A stretch of DNA of 64,000 nt from Thermoanaerobacterium aotearoense (GTDB taxonomy: Bacteria > Bacillota > Thermoanaerobacteria > Thermoanaerobacterales > Thermoanaerobacteraceae), in assembly GCF_009905255.1 (NCBI RefSeq), contig NZ_CP047602.1:992001-1056000 (forward strand), in the 5' to 3' direction. A program made the position numbers and the translations under genes. Shown here piece by piece: positions 9,374-18,551 of the stretch (position 1 is its first letter; each line of letters opens with the position of its first letter). Under the pieces are notes generated by a model. It saw only the letters and a program-made list of their open reading frames with translations, was not told where the DNA came from and searched no databases.

Positions 9374-10821
9374 TATTTAAAAATAAACCGCTAAAGACAC
9401 AGTTTATTATATCTTTTGTTTCTATATTGATATTAAGCATACTGGCAACGATAGTGACGTATTATATAGGATATCTATTGTTTTTAAATATTCAGTATAA
9501 AAAGGTTTATCCGGCCAATTACTATGAGAAGATGATTCCTTCAATCGAAAGCAAGATTAGAGGTTATGGGCCGGATATATTAAATATTGATAATAAAAGT
9601 AAAATTGACAAAATCATACCAAAAGAAGGTATTAAGTATCAGGTAATGAATCAAAGTGGCGGTAAAATATATGGCACTGATAATCAGAAGCTAATTAGGA
9701 ATAGAGATGAGCTGTATAAAATTATAAATACGACATTTGGTATAAAAGGTAGCTATTATAAAATCATACCAATAATAAATAGGCAAGGTACGATAGAAGG
9801 TGCTGTTTCACTGTCCTATACATTAACGCCTTATTTTATTAATAAGGTAGACAGAATTTTATATGAGCCATTATTTATAATAATAGTATTTTCGCCGTTT
9901 ATTTACATTGCTTTATTTACAATAATTTTTTCTCTAGAATTTACTAAAAATATAAGAAAGCCTTTAAATTTGATTATTGAGGCGTCAAAAAAAATAAAAG
10001 AAAGAGATCTCAATTTTGACATTGATTATAAAGCAGATAATGAACTTGGTAATCTCTGTGTAGCATTTAACGATATGAAGGATGAATTAAAAAATTCTCT
10101 TAATGCTCAGTGGAAAATCGAACAGGAAAGGCACGAAATGGTAGAATCCCTCGCCCATGATTTGAAGACACCTATTTCAATAATCAAAGGATATGCTGAA
10201 TCACTGCTTGATGATTGTATAGACGACAAGTTAAAATTTAAAAAGTATTTAGATGTGATTCTTGAGAATACTGATAAATGTATAAAGATTGTGAAGCTGA
10301 TGCTTTTTATGACTGAATTAGATGATTCACCAGCCAATCTGAATTTTAGTCAAATAAATATAAAAGATTTTTTAACACGTAAAATAGATGAGTATAAACA
10401 AATTTCAAAAGACAAAAGTTTAAATTTCGATTTGGATATTCAAGACCAAAGGCATGATAAATCAATAGTATATATTGATGTTCAAAAGTTTGAAAGGGTA
10501 ATGGATAACATCGTCATTAACAGTATAAGATATACACCTAAATTAGGAATGATAAAGATAAGATGTAATATCGATGAAAATAAAATTTATGTAACAGTTT
10601 GTGATTCAGGAAGTGGATTCAATCAGAGAGACTTAACACATGTCTTTGAAAGGTTTTACAGGGGAGATGTATCTAGGTCATCAGAAGATGGACACGTTGG
10701 TCTGGGACTTTACATTGCAAAGAAGTTGGTAGAGATTCATGGCGGGAAAATAGAAGCTTATAATAGAGAGGGCGGAGGTGCTTGTATTAAGTTTGATTTA
10801 AAGTATGAGAAGAGTGTGTAA
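9370..10821 (+). CDS. Sensor histidine kinase of the exporter operon
   Basis: Start chosen at ATG 9370 rather than 9355 because GGGAGAAGG sits at the right distance; 483 residues. Two membrane segments (about 12-38 and 168-190) flank an extracytoplasmic loop of about 130 residues, followed by HAMP, HisKA with LAHDLKTP (His263) and HATPase with N-box DNIVINSIRYTP and G boxes CDSGSGF and GLGLYIAKKLV. The loop is larger than in BceS-type intramembrane sensors, so it may bind ligand directly. It pairs with the OmpR regulator it overlaps. Confidence 0.9.
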   Translation: MIFKNKPLKTQFIISFVSILILSILATIVTYYIGYLLFLNIQYKKVYPANYYEKMIPSIESKIRGYGPDILNIDNKSKIDKIIPKEGIKYQVMNQSGGKIYGTDNQKLIRNRDELYKIINTTFGIKGSYYKIIPIINRQGTIEGAVSLSYTLTPYFINKVDRILYEPLFIIIVFSPFIYIALFTIIFSLEFTKNIRKPLNLIIEASKKIKERDLNFDIDYKADNELGNLCVAFNDMKDELKNSLNAQWKIEQERHEMVESLAHDLKTPISIIKGYAESLLDDCIDDKLKFKKYLDVILENTDKCIKIVKLMLFMTELDDSPANLNFSQINIKDFLTRKIDEYKQISKDKSLNFDLDIQDQRHDKSIVYIDVQKFERVMDNIVINSIRYTPKLGMIKIRCNIDENKIYVTVCDSGSGFNQRDLTHVFERFYRGDVSRSSEDGHVGLGLYIAKKLVEIHGGKIEAYNREGGGACIKFDLKYEKSV

Positions 10822-10886
10822 AATCCTAACGATAATCTTGACATAGGATATATAATAAAAATGATGTTGTAAATTTTACATAGAAG

Positions 10887-11354
10887 GTGTCAAGATTGAA
10901 TAGAGGTTATATCTACCTTATCGTAACGGTGCTGTTCTTTAGTACTTACGAAGTAGTAGGAAGAACATTGACAGGCATTATAAATCCGCTTCAGATAAAT
11001 TTCATCAGGTTTTTTATAGGCGGACTCATATTACTTCCTGTTGCTATAAAAAATATTAAAAGCAAAAATTTACATATCGCGTTAAAAGATTTTTGGTTGT
11101 TAGTATTGATAGGGCTTACTAATGTGGTATTCAGCATGTCCCCTTTTGCAGATAGGGATAAACATGACATCCGCCAGCCTTTCTGCTGTAATATTTAGCT
11201 CAAATCCCCTTTTTGTAATGATTGCAGCTTCAATACTGTTAAATGAAAAATTAAATCCCGCCAAAATTTATGGTTTGATACTTGGTGTAATAGTCTGTAT
11301 TTAACTGTATTTGTCACAGGTATTGCATATTACACTTATTTCTTAGGATTTTAG
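10887..11354 (+). pseudogene. Broken EamA/DMT-family transporter
   Basis: The N-terminal half (likely TTG start at 10896) reads as an EamA domain with NRGYIYLIVTVLFFSTYEVVGR. A frameshift near 11140 moves the continuation SASLSAVIFSSNPLFVMIAA and LNEKLNP to another frame, which stops at 11304. A last piece, VTGIAYYTYFLG, typical of the second EamA repeat, appears at 11309-11354. The middle of the second domain is missing. So the gene carries at least one frameshift and one internal deletion. Confidence 0.8.
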
Positions 11355-11385
11355 CAATAAAAATGCAGATGAAAAGATGTATTGA

Positions 11386-11410
11386 GGGCCTCAATGTGGT
11401 TTAGAGGCCC
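11386..11410. terminator. Bidirectional terminator
   Basis: GGGCCTC pairs with GAGGCCC around an 11-base loop. It lies between the EamA pseudogene and the convergent permease gene; the minus strand continues with A-rich and T-rich flanks. Confidence 0.6.
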
Positions 11411-11417
11411 TTAGGTT

Positions 11418-12776
11418 TTATACGTCCAAATTTTCTACCTTTTTCTTGAAGACGAATTTAAGTATGATGTAATATATTATACCGATTCCGATCCATGATG
11501 CTCCAAGAATTTTTGCGTGGTTGTTTAAGTTTATCCATACGTAAAAGATAACTAAAAAACCTAAAACTGGTGATACAATGTGTTTCCATATATTTAATGA
11601 TTTATTTTTAATGAAATGAACTATTACCGTTATATGAAGGACTAAGAATGATGTCAAAGCACCAAAGTTTATTACTGACGTGAGATCGGCTATTTTATTG
11701 CTGTAAATTATAACGAGAACAGCTGAAAGCACTGCCATAAATATAGTTGCAATGTAAGGTGTCTTATATTTTGGATGAACTTTTGATAAAAAAGAAGGTA
11801 AATTTTTATCTCTTGCCATACTAAAAAGCACTCTTGATACTGCTGCTTGAGCTGCCAAGGAATTTGCAATGCCCCATGCAAAAGCAGTAGACAGCGAAGT
11901 GGTTAGCATTAACCATGTACCACCTGCTCTTTTCGCAACGTCGTAAAAAGCAGTGTTAAGGTCACTGAAAGATTTATAATCAGGCCATATCATAGAAGCG
12001 ACCCAAGTCTGAAGTATGAAAAGTGCTCCAGCAAATAAAAGCGCTAATACAGTTGCTCTTCCGACTGTTTTTTTGCCTCCTACTGTTTCTTCAGCTAGTG
12101 TGCTTATTCCATCGAAGCCTAAAAAACTTAGAACTGCTATAGAAACTGCACTCATGACTAAACCTAGGCTAAAGTTTTGTGGATCGTAGAAAGCTTTAAA
12201 TGAAAATTGTGCTCCTCCAACGCCTTGGGATATAGCTACAATACCGACAACTATGAATAATGCCAAAACGATCAATTCAAGTATCAGGACTATTTTATTA
12301 AATTTAGCAGTAAATTCAATGCCCAATATATTAATGATTGTATTAATGATTATGAATATTAATGCCCATACCACAACTGGAATAACCGGGAATATGCTGC
12401 TTAATGCTGCAGCACTAACGACATACAAGAGTGCAGGTACTAAAAGATAGTCTAATAATATAGCCCATCCTGTGAAAAAACCAATGACCTTGTTTAAACC
12501 ATTTGTTGCATAAGAGTAAACAGAACCGGCTATTGGAAATGCCTCAGACATTGAAGCATAGCTAAAGGCAGTGAATATCATACCGATAATGCCTATTAGA
12601 TATGCCAAAGCGACCATTCCTTTTGATATGTCAGCAACGAAGCCGTAGATACCAAAAGGAGCAATTGGAACCATGAATATGAGGCCGTAAATGATGAGAT
12701 CCCATACAGATAGAGCCCTTTTTAACTCTTGCTTATAACCAAAATTTTCAAGAGTGCTGTCGCTTTTGTTATTCAT
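11418..12776 (-). CDS. APC-family amino acid permease
   Basis: 452 residues with 12 predictable membrane segments. The N-terminal VWDLIIYGLIFMVPIAPFGIYG and the FDGISTLAEETVGGKKTVGRA loop are typical of the amino acid/polyamine/organocation (APC) superfamily. RBS GGGAGG precedes the ATG. It is transcribed with the amidase gene 16 bases upstream; the pairing suggests uptake of an amide or amino acid that yields ammonia. The exact substrate cannot be read from sequence. Confidence 0.88.
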   Translation of the reverse strand: MNNKSDSTLENFGYKQELKRALSVWDLIIYGLIFMVPIAPFGIYGFVADISKGMVALAYLIGIIGMIFTAFSYASMSEAFPIAGSVYSYATNGLNKVIGFFTGWAILLDYLLVPALLYVVSAAALSSIFPVIPVVVWALIFIIINTIINILGIEFTAKFNKIVLILELIVLALFIVVGIVAISQGVGGAQFSFKAFYDPQNFSLGLVMSAVSIAVLSFLGFDGISTLAEETVGGKKTVGRATVLALLFAGALFILQTWVASMIWPDYKSFSDLNTAFYDVAKRAGGTWLMLTTSLSTAFAWGIANSLAAQAAVSRVLFSMARDKNLPSFLSKVHPKYKTPYIATIFMAVLSAVLVIIYSNKIADLTSVINFGALTSFLVLHITVIVHFIKNKSLNIWKHIVSPVLGFLVIFYVWINLNNHAKILGASWIGIGIIYYIILKFVFKKKVENLDV

Positions 12777-12792
12777 AGAATATACCTCCCAA

Positions 12793-13689
12793 TTAAAATA
12801 TTATTCCATACTCCTCCAAGATCCAGTTTGGCATAGAGAAGCGTGCTGTCTTAAGTGGGTCGACAACTTGCGATATTTGAACATTTCCAGATATACTGAA
12901 AAGAGTCGAAATTTCTTCTATCGACAGGTCAGTGTACTTCTGGAAGAGTTTTGCCATATCATTTACTGCTGTTTCTATGGCTTTTTCTATTGATTCATTT
13001 GATGCGATCGCGGCAGTTACTTCATTTGTCCTTACAAGTGGATTATTGAGCTTTAAGTTTTTTAAAACTCTAAGCTCGACTGTAACGGCACCGCTTACTT
13101 CTACACCTGATACGCCTATTTCTCCATCGCCCATTACAGCGTGTAAGTCTCCTAATGCAAAAAGTGCGCCATCGACAAATACAGGCAAATAAAGCTTAGA
13201 GCCTTCCTCGATAAGCTTCGTATCCATGTTCCCTCCATGTGGACCAGGTGTACCGCAGTTTATTTCGCCTTCCTTTGGTGCAACTCCAATTACACCTATC
13301 ATTGGTTTTACAGGAAATGAGAGCTTTTCATTGAAAATGACTTTGCCATCATTTATTTCAACTACTTTTGAATATAATTCATTCATCATATGACCTAAAA
13401 CTCCCAGATTCTTTCCTGTCGCAACGACACCTTTATCATCAATGCCGATTTTTTTTATTGTCACTTCAAGTGTGTCGCTTTCTTCTGCACCATTGATGTA
13501 GATTGGACCTGTTGCGGGATTTACTTTATCCCAATCCATGGTTTCCAATTTGTCATCATTTGTTTTAATTTGACCTGAAAAACAGTCTAAAGTCTTTATC
13601 TTCACCTCCTCTCCGTCATTTACGAAAAGTACGGGATCGTTGTGCTTTGAAAAACTAAAAATGCACTTCTCATCTGTCAATTCATACAT
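12793..13689 (-). CDS. Formamidase/acetamidase (FmdA/AmdA family)
   Basis: Start chosen at the ATG ending at 13689, preceded by AAGGAGATG; a longer reading to 13758 lacks a ribosome site. 298 residues, normal for the family. Visible family features: NPATGPIYINGAEESDTLEVTI, PKEGEINCGTPGPHGGNMD and LGDLHAVMGDGEIGVSGVE. It hydrolyses short amides to the acid and ammonia in the cytoplasm. It is first gene of a two-gene unit with the APC permease, and so a nitrogen-scavenging unit, though no antitermination element was seen upstream. Confidence 0.9.
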   Translation of the reverse strand: MYELTDEKCIFSFSKHNDPVLFVNDGEEVKIKTLDCFSGQIKTNDDKLETMDWDKVNPATGPIYINGAEESDTLEVTIKKIGIDDKGVVATGKNLGVLGHMMNELYSKVVEINDGKVIFNEKLSFPVKPMIGVIGVAPKEGEINCGTPGPHGGNMDTKLIEEGSKLYLPVFVDGALFALGDLHAVMGDGEIGVSGVEVSGAVTVELRVLKNLKLNNPLVRTNEVTAAIASNESIEKAIETAVNDMAKLFQKYTDLSIEEISTLFSISGNVQISQVVDPLKTARFSMPNWILEEYGIIF

Positions 13690-13890
13690 ATTCCAGCATC
13701 TCCTTTTTATGTAAACTATACTTAAATTCATTATATCTCTAATTAAGATATCATTCAATAAAAATGTATTTTATCGATTAAAATATTTTTATAATTTCAA
13801 AAAAGATCTACTAAAGTTTAAATATAGAGACGAGAAAACATTGTGGAACAAATTAGATTATAAATATTGTTGAGGTTAAAAAATTTTTGC

Positions 13891-14010
13891 TTAACTTTTT
13901 TTAAAAAAAATATATAATGTAATTGGGATCAAAAATAAGATCTTCCTCTTTCTTAATTAATTAAATGCAATAACAGCTCTATGAGCTGTTATTGCATTTA
14001 GAGTCTTTTT
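13891..14010 (+). ncRNA. Possible short transcript ending in a strong 17-bp hairpin
   Basis: A possible promoter TTAACT-16-TATAAT (13891-13918) precedes AAATGCAATAACAGCTC (13963-13979), which pairs perfectly with 13983-13999 around the triloop TAT and is followed by TCTTTTT. Nothing coding follows. It could be a leader whose gene was lost, a small RNA, or the terminator of some other transcript. The remainder of 13690-15033 contains no convincing coding sequence, only AT-rich DNA. Confidence 0.4.
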
Positions 14011-14070
14011 ATAAAAGTTTTTGTTGATTATTGGTTGAAATATAATAAAATATATATATGAGATAATTTT

Positions 14071-14131
14071 AGGGGAGATACTACGTATGCAACTGTGTAC
14101 GAATTTTTTTTCCCTCTGTGAGGGTATTTTT
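14071..14131 (+). terminator. Attenuator-like terminator hairpin
   Basis: CCCTC-TGT-GAGGG (14112-14124) followed by a run of T residues looks like an intrinsic terminator. An upstream AGGGGA (14071-14076) could pair with TTCCCT (14110-14115) and prevent it, so an attenuation switch is possible. No gene follows until 15034. The minus strand of 14110-14210 has a decayed-looking protein-like stretch (MMKAIIEAID then a stop), unidentified. Confidence 0.4.
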
Positions 14132-14791
14132 TTCTTTGTCCCTTTAATATTTCCACTAACTCCTAGTCAATAGCCTCAATTATAGCTTTCATCATGGGCC
14201 GTCATGGTTTCAAAACAGTATAATAAACTTCTTGTTTAGAGATTTTGTATTTGAAAATTTTTAGAGCGATAAGCTTGATGATTTATATAGTTTAACGAAG
14301 CGTAGCTAGCAATATGTGATTTTCCGTTTTTTACTGGAAACTAAAGAAAAAATTGCATGATAAAAACATCATTTTTATAATAGTTTTACTACAAAAAACA
14401 TAAAATTGTGTAGAGTTAACTTAGAAAAAATTAAAATTTCATGAGATAGGGGAAAGTGTAACTATTTTTGACATCCAATTGAATTTGTTATTACCATATA
14501 TTAAACTAGATGTAAAATATTGAAACACTAGTAAAAATAAATTTTTCACTGGAATTTTAACACGAAATAATGCTTTTTGTTTTAACGTCTTGAAATCTAT
14601 AACATCTTTAAACAACTATTATTAAGCATAGTCACCACTTTGTAAATTCTTTTGTAAATTATACAAGATGATTATGCTCTTGCCTATCCGAATTATAGGA
14701 TAGCTTATTTATTTGCCAACTATAATTTTACTCTAAGATAAAGGAAATTAAGTTTATATTATCAATATATAAAAAATAAATATCGTAAATA

Positions 14792-14820
14792 TTGATTTTT
14801 TAAAGTTTATAGTATATAAT
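14792..14820 (+). promoter_or_regulatory. Promoter of the LacI-family regulator
   Basis: TTGATT, 17 bases, TATAAT. The expected transcription start (about 14827) falls immediately before the operator at 14830, which suits repression by occlusion. Confidence 0.7.
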
Positions 14821-14829
14821 AATTATTAG

Positions 14830-14843
14830 TAAACACGTGTTTA
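14830..14843. promoter_or_regulatory. LacI-type operator TAAACACGTGTTTA
   Basis: Perfect 14-base palindrome with a central CG, the classic form of LacI/CcpA-family operators. The identical sequence occurs at 16111. It lies at the predicted transcription start of the regulator gene, suggesting autorepression. Confidence 0.8.
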
Positions 14844-15033
14844 TAAAATTATTAGTTTGTACTAATATATTGGGGGTAGTTATATTAGAATTTCAAATTA
14901 TTTATATTAATATTAATATAAATTTTTAAATTTTATAGATCATATTAAAAAATTAAACACTTGAAACAGTATTTTATTTGATGTAAAATTAACACGAATT
15001 ATCGAAAAAATATATGTAATAAGGAGTTAAAAA

Positions 15034-16092
15034 ATGAATAGTAAAGAAATTGCGAAAATTGCTGGAGTATCACGGAGTACTGTTTCAAGGGTAATAAACA
15101 ATTATCCAAATGTACCTCTAGAAACGAGGGAAAAGGTTTTAAAAGTAATAAAAGAATATAATTACGTGCCGCATGCATCAGCAAGAATGCTGCGAGGCAA
15201 AATGTCAAATACAATTGGACTTGTGATTGTTGATCTAAATAGAAAAATTGATATTCACAAAGTTTACGACAATGTATATTTTGGACCATTTACAACTGCT
15301 GTTATTGATTTCGCAAATGAACGTGGATATAACGTTCTTGTTATTACGGTTTATAAGAGTAAAGATTTTAAGAAAGTGAAAGAAGTTTTTTATAATAAAA
15401 CTATTAGTGGGGCTATATTTATTGGTGTTAAAAATAATGACCCAGATATAAAATATCTAATTGATGCAGGCTTAAAAGTTGTAATAATAGATCAGGAAAT
15501 AAAAGATGATTTTAATAATTGTATTATTGTAAATGCAGATAATTTTAATGGTGCATACGAAGCTACGAAACATCTTATAAAATTAGGGCATAAAAAAATT
15601 GCACATATATCTGGAGACATGGATAAACTATCAGGAATTGAAAGATTTGAAGGCTACAAAAAGGCTTTAAAAGAAACGAAATTAACTTATAATAATAGCC
15701 TTGTTGTAAAAGGAAATTTCATAGAAGAAGGTGGTTATGAAGCAATAATAAAACTATTTAAAAAGTCAAGACCAACTGCAATTTTTATTTCTAATGATCA
15801 AATGGCTATAGGGGCAATGAAGGCACTTAATGATCTAGGTTATTCTATACCGGATGATATTTCTATAATTGGATTTGACGATATTGCTATATCGCGGTAT
15901 TTAAAACCTTCTTTGACTACAATGAAAGTATCACTTTTACAGATGGCTGAAATTGCGGTAAATAATCTAATCAAGTCTATTGAAGATGAAATAATAATTA
16001 CGGCAAAATTCATTGTACCTGTTGAACTTATTGAGAGAGAATCTTGTAAAGTATTTGAAGATAAAAATAATAATAGTGGAATAAAGGCTTAG
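15034..16092 (+). CDS. LacI-family transcriptional regulator
   Basis: 352 residues. N-terminal helix-turn-helix SKEIAKIAGVSRSTVSRVINN with hinge helix SARMLRG, then a periplasmic-binding-protein-like sensor domain ending in DDISIIGFDDIAISRYLKPSLTT. It should repress the sugar importer that follows and its own gene through the two identical palindromes at 14830 and 16111; inducer is unknown, probably the imported oligosaccharide. RBS AAGGAG precedes the ATG. A small hairpin with the stop codon in its loop (16081-16101) ends the gene. Confidence 0.92.
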   Translation: MNSKEIAKIAGVSRSTVSRVINNYPNVPLETREKVLKVIKEYNYVPHASARMLRGKMSNTIGLVIVDLNRKIDIHKVYDNVYFGPFTTAVIDFANERGYNVLVITVYKSKDFKKVKEVFYNKTISGAIFIGVKNNDPDIKYLIDAGLKVVIIDQEIKDDFNNCIIVNADNFNGAYEATKHLIKLGHKKIAHISGDMDKLSGIERFEGYKKALKETKLTYNNSLVVKGNFIEEGGYEAIIKLFKKSRPTAIFISNDQMAIGAMKALNDLGYSIPDDISIIGFDDIAISRYLKPSLTTMKVSLLQMAEIAVNNLIKSIEDEIIITAKFIVPVELIERESCKVFEDKNNNSGIKA

Positions 16093-16110
16093 AGCCTTTA
16101 TTATATAAAT

Positions 16111-16124
16111 TAAACACGTGTTTA
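16111..16124. promoter_or_regulatory. Second LacI-type operator TAAACACGTGTTTA
   Basis: Identical to the palindrome at 14830. It lies 22 bases before the binding-protein start codon, so it probably controls readthrough or a local promoter for the importer operon. Confidence 0.8.
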
Positions 16125-16146
16125 CAAAATATAAGGGGGTTTTTAA

Positions 16147-17529
16147 ATGTTTAAAAAAATTATTGTCACAGTGCTTGCAGTAATTTTGACAATTGGAGCA
16201 TTAACAGGATGTTCATCTTCTACTAATAGTAGTGGTAGTAGTAACACTCAATTGAATGAGCAAAATGGTACTAAAGAAAAAGTTACTTTAAATGTCTGGA
16301 TAATGCCTAATAGTCCGTCACCTGACAAAGATTTTTTAGATGTTGTGAAACCATTTACAGACACTCATCCTAATATAAACGTAAAGGTTACAGTTATTGA
16401 TTGGGGATCTGCATGGACTAAAATAACGACAGCAGCAACAAGTGGAGAAGCTCCGGACGTAGTTCAACTTGGTACAACATGGGTTGCAGCAATTTCTTCA
16501 ATGGGTGCTCTTGAAGATTTAACTTCGAAAATTTCTGAAGTGGGTGGTGCATCGGTGTTTTTACCTTCAGCATGGACAACGACAGGTATAAAAAATTCAG
16601 GTGTTACAACTGCAATACCATGGTTTGTTGATACAAGAGGAATATTTTACAGGAAAGATGTATTTGAAAAAGCTGGAATTGATCCAAAGCAAGGACTTAA
16701 TACATGGGATTCAATGCTTGAGACAGCAAAAAAAATCAATAACATAGATATTAATGGGAAAAAAATTGCGGCATTAGGTATACCTGGCAAAAATGATTGG
16801 AATGTTTTACACAATGTAGCTCCATGGATTTGGGAAGCAGGGGGAGACTTGTTAACACCTGATGATCAACAAGCAGCTTTTAACAATGATACAGCATTAA
16901 AAGGGCTTGACTTTTATACAAATTTCGCAGTTGAAGGGCTTGTACCAAAGGCTACACTTGAAAAAAATACAGCAGATATCGAAAGTAATTTTGCAAATGG
17001 TGACTATGCAATGATAATAGATGGACCATGGATGATAAAAAATTTTGAAACACCATCAGACAAGGGAGGGATGGGTGATTCACCAATTGCTAAAGATTAT
17101 GGTGTTGTACCACTTCCTCAAGGTCCTGCTGGTAGATTTTCTTACTTTGGAGGTAGCGATTTAGCAATTTTTAAATCATCAAAAAACAAAAATGAGGCTT
17201 TTGAATTAATTAAATATCTTGTTTCAAAAGAGGCACAAGTAGCATATTCTAAAGTGTCTGGACAGCTACCTGCAGTAAAAGAAGCTTTTAATGATCCATT
17301 CATTGCAAATGATCCAAATAGGTCAGTATTTAAGGAGATAGCAGAATATGGTCGTTCATACCCTGCTATTCCGGCATGGGGTTCTATTGAAAATATAATG
17401 GTTAAGCATATAGGTACGGTTTGGGATGATGTTGCTGGTGTTAATGGTAAATTTAATCCCAATATGATAAAAAATGAAATGGATAGAGCTGCAGAGGAAG
17501 TAAACGGTGCTCTAAAACAATCTCAATAA
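16147..17529 (+). CDS. Sugar ABC transporter substrate-binding lipoprotein
   Basis: 460 residues. An N-terminal signal peptide ends in lipobox LTGC (Cys22), followed by a Ser/Asn linker, then a family 1 extracellular solute-binding domain (TLNVWIMPNSP, GEAPDVVQLGTTW, GDYAMIIDGPWMI, FGGSDLAIFKSSKNKNEAFELIKYL). It captures an oligosaccharide on the outer face of the membrane for the two permeases that follow. A dedicated ATPase is absent; as in many Firmicutes a shared MsmK/MalK-type ATPase elsewhere is likely. Confidence 0.93.
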   Translation: MFKKIIVTVLAVILTIGALTGCSSSTNSSGSSNTQLNEQNGTKEKVTLNVWIMPNSPSPDKDFLDVVKPFTDTHPNINVKVTVIDWGSAWTKITTAATSGEAPDVVQLGTTWVAAISSMGALEDLTSKISEVGGASVFLPSAWTTTGIKNSGVTTAIPWFVDTRGIFYRKDVFEKAGIDPKQGLNTWDSMLETAKKINNIDINGKKIAALGIPGKNDWNVLHNVAPWIWEAGGDLLTPDDQQAAFNNDTALKGLDFYTNFAVEGLVPKATLEKNTADIESNFANGDYAMIIDGPWMIKNFETPSDKGGMGDSPIAKDYGVVPLPQGPAGRFSYFGGSDLAIFKSSKNKNEAFELIKYLVSKEAQVAYSKVSGQLPAVKEAFNDPFIANDPNRSVFKEIAEYGRSYPAIPAWGSIENIMVKHIGTVWDDVAGVNGKFNPNMIKNEMDRAAEEVNGALKQSQ

Positions 17530-17539
17530 TAAATGAAAA

Positions 17540-17578
17540 GCATGTCATTACAAATACATAGTTTTTGTAATGACATGC
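17540..17578 (+). other. Intercistronic hairpin
   Basis: GCATGTCATTACAAA pairs perfectly with its complement at 17564-17578 around a 9-base loop, with no T tail. Located between the binding-protein and permease genes, it probably stabilises the upstream mRNA end so the binding protein is made in excess. Confidence 0.7.
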
Positions 17579-17604
17579 AATACCAGTAGGGAGGTTTTTA
17601 AGTT

Positions 17605-18537
17605 ATGGAATTTTTGAAGCAAAATTTTAAGAAAAATAGGTTAGCATATATACTGATACTTCCTGCAATCGTTGCAATGCTTATGATTCATTTTGTCCCA
17701 ATGATAGAAGGTCTATATATATCATTACTTAATTTAAATCAGTATACTTTATTAAAATTTTTACACGCACCATTTGTAGGATTTCAAAATTTTTATAAAA
17801 TTTTGTTTGATCCTACAAGCACTTTGAGAATAGGCTTTTTAGATGCAGTAAGAAATACTATTATCTATACGATTGTTGTTAATTTTGGAGTACTTGTTAT
17901 TGGCATGTTACTTGCATTGGTATTAAATCAAGAGTTTAAGGGAAGGGGTATAGCAAGAACAATGCTTTTACTTCCATGGGTTGTTCCATCATATGTTGTT
18001 GGAATTTTGTGGGGATTTATGTGGCAGCAAGATAATGGCATTATAAACAAAATACTTGTAAATTATTTACATTTATTGTCTTATAAGCCATTTTGGCTCA
18101 TAGGCTCAAATGTAATTGTAGCAATAATAATTCCTACAATTTGGCGTTCTTTTCCAATGACTATGATAATGCTTTTAGCAGGTTTACAGTCCATATCAAG
18201 TGATTTTTACGAAGCTGCAGAAATAGATGGTGCTACAGGATGGCAAAAATTTTACTATGTCACTCTTCCATTTTTAAGACCAGTTATAGGAACACTTTTA
18301 TTATTTGGAATGATTGGTAGTATCTATTCCTATAACATAGTTGCAATGATGTTTGGAAATGGTTCAGGATTTCCTGGAGAGTGGGGAGACTTAATTATGA
18401 CAAATATAACTAGGAATTCATTCAATATGTGGCAATTTGGAACTGGTGCTGCTGCATCTGTTTTATTAATGATTACTGTTTTAATGTTAACCGGGATATG
18501 GTATAAAATTTTTAAAGATTCTTTAACAATGAATTGA
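17605..18537 (+). CDS. Sugar ABC transporter permease (MalF/UgpA type)
   Basis: 310 residues, six membrane segments. The EAA loop that contacts the ATPase is visible as YEAAEIDGATGWQKFYYVTLPFLRP. The N-terminal RLAYILILPAIVAMLMIHFVPM is typical of family 1 sugar permeases. It forms a heterodimer with the next gene product, which begins within a few bases. Confidence 0.92.
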   Translation: MEFLKQNFKKNRLAYILILPAIVAMLMIHFVPMIEGLYISLLNLNQYTLLKFLHAPFVGFQNFYKILFDPTSTLRIGFLDAVRNTIIYTIVVNFGVLVIGMLLALVLNQEFKGRGIARTMLLLPWVVPSYVVGILWGFMWQQDNGIINKILVNYLHLLSYKPFWLIGSNVIVAIIIPTIWRSFPMTMIMLLAGLQSISSDFYEAAEIDGATGWQKFYYVTLPFLRPVIGTLLLFGMIGSIYSYNIVAMMFGNGSGFPGEWGDLIMTNITRNSFNMWQFGTGAAASVLLMITVLMLTGIWYKIFKDSLTMN

Positions 18538-18551
18538 AGGGGGAATCTTGT

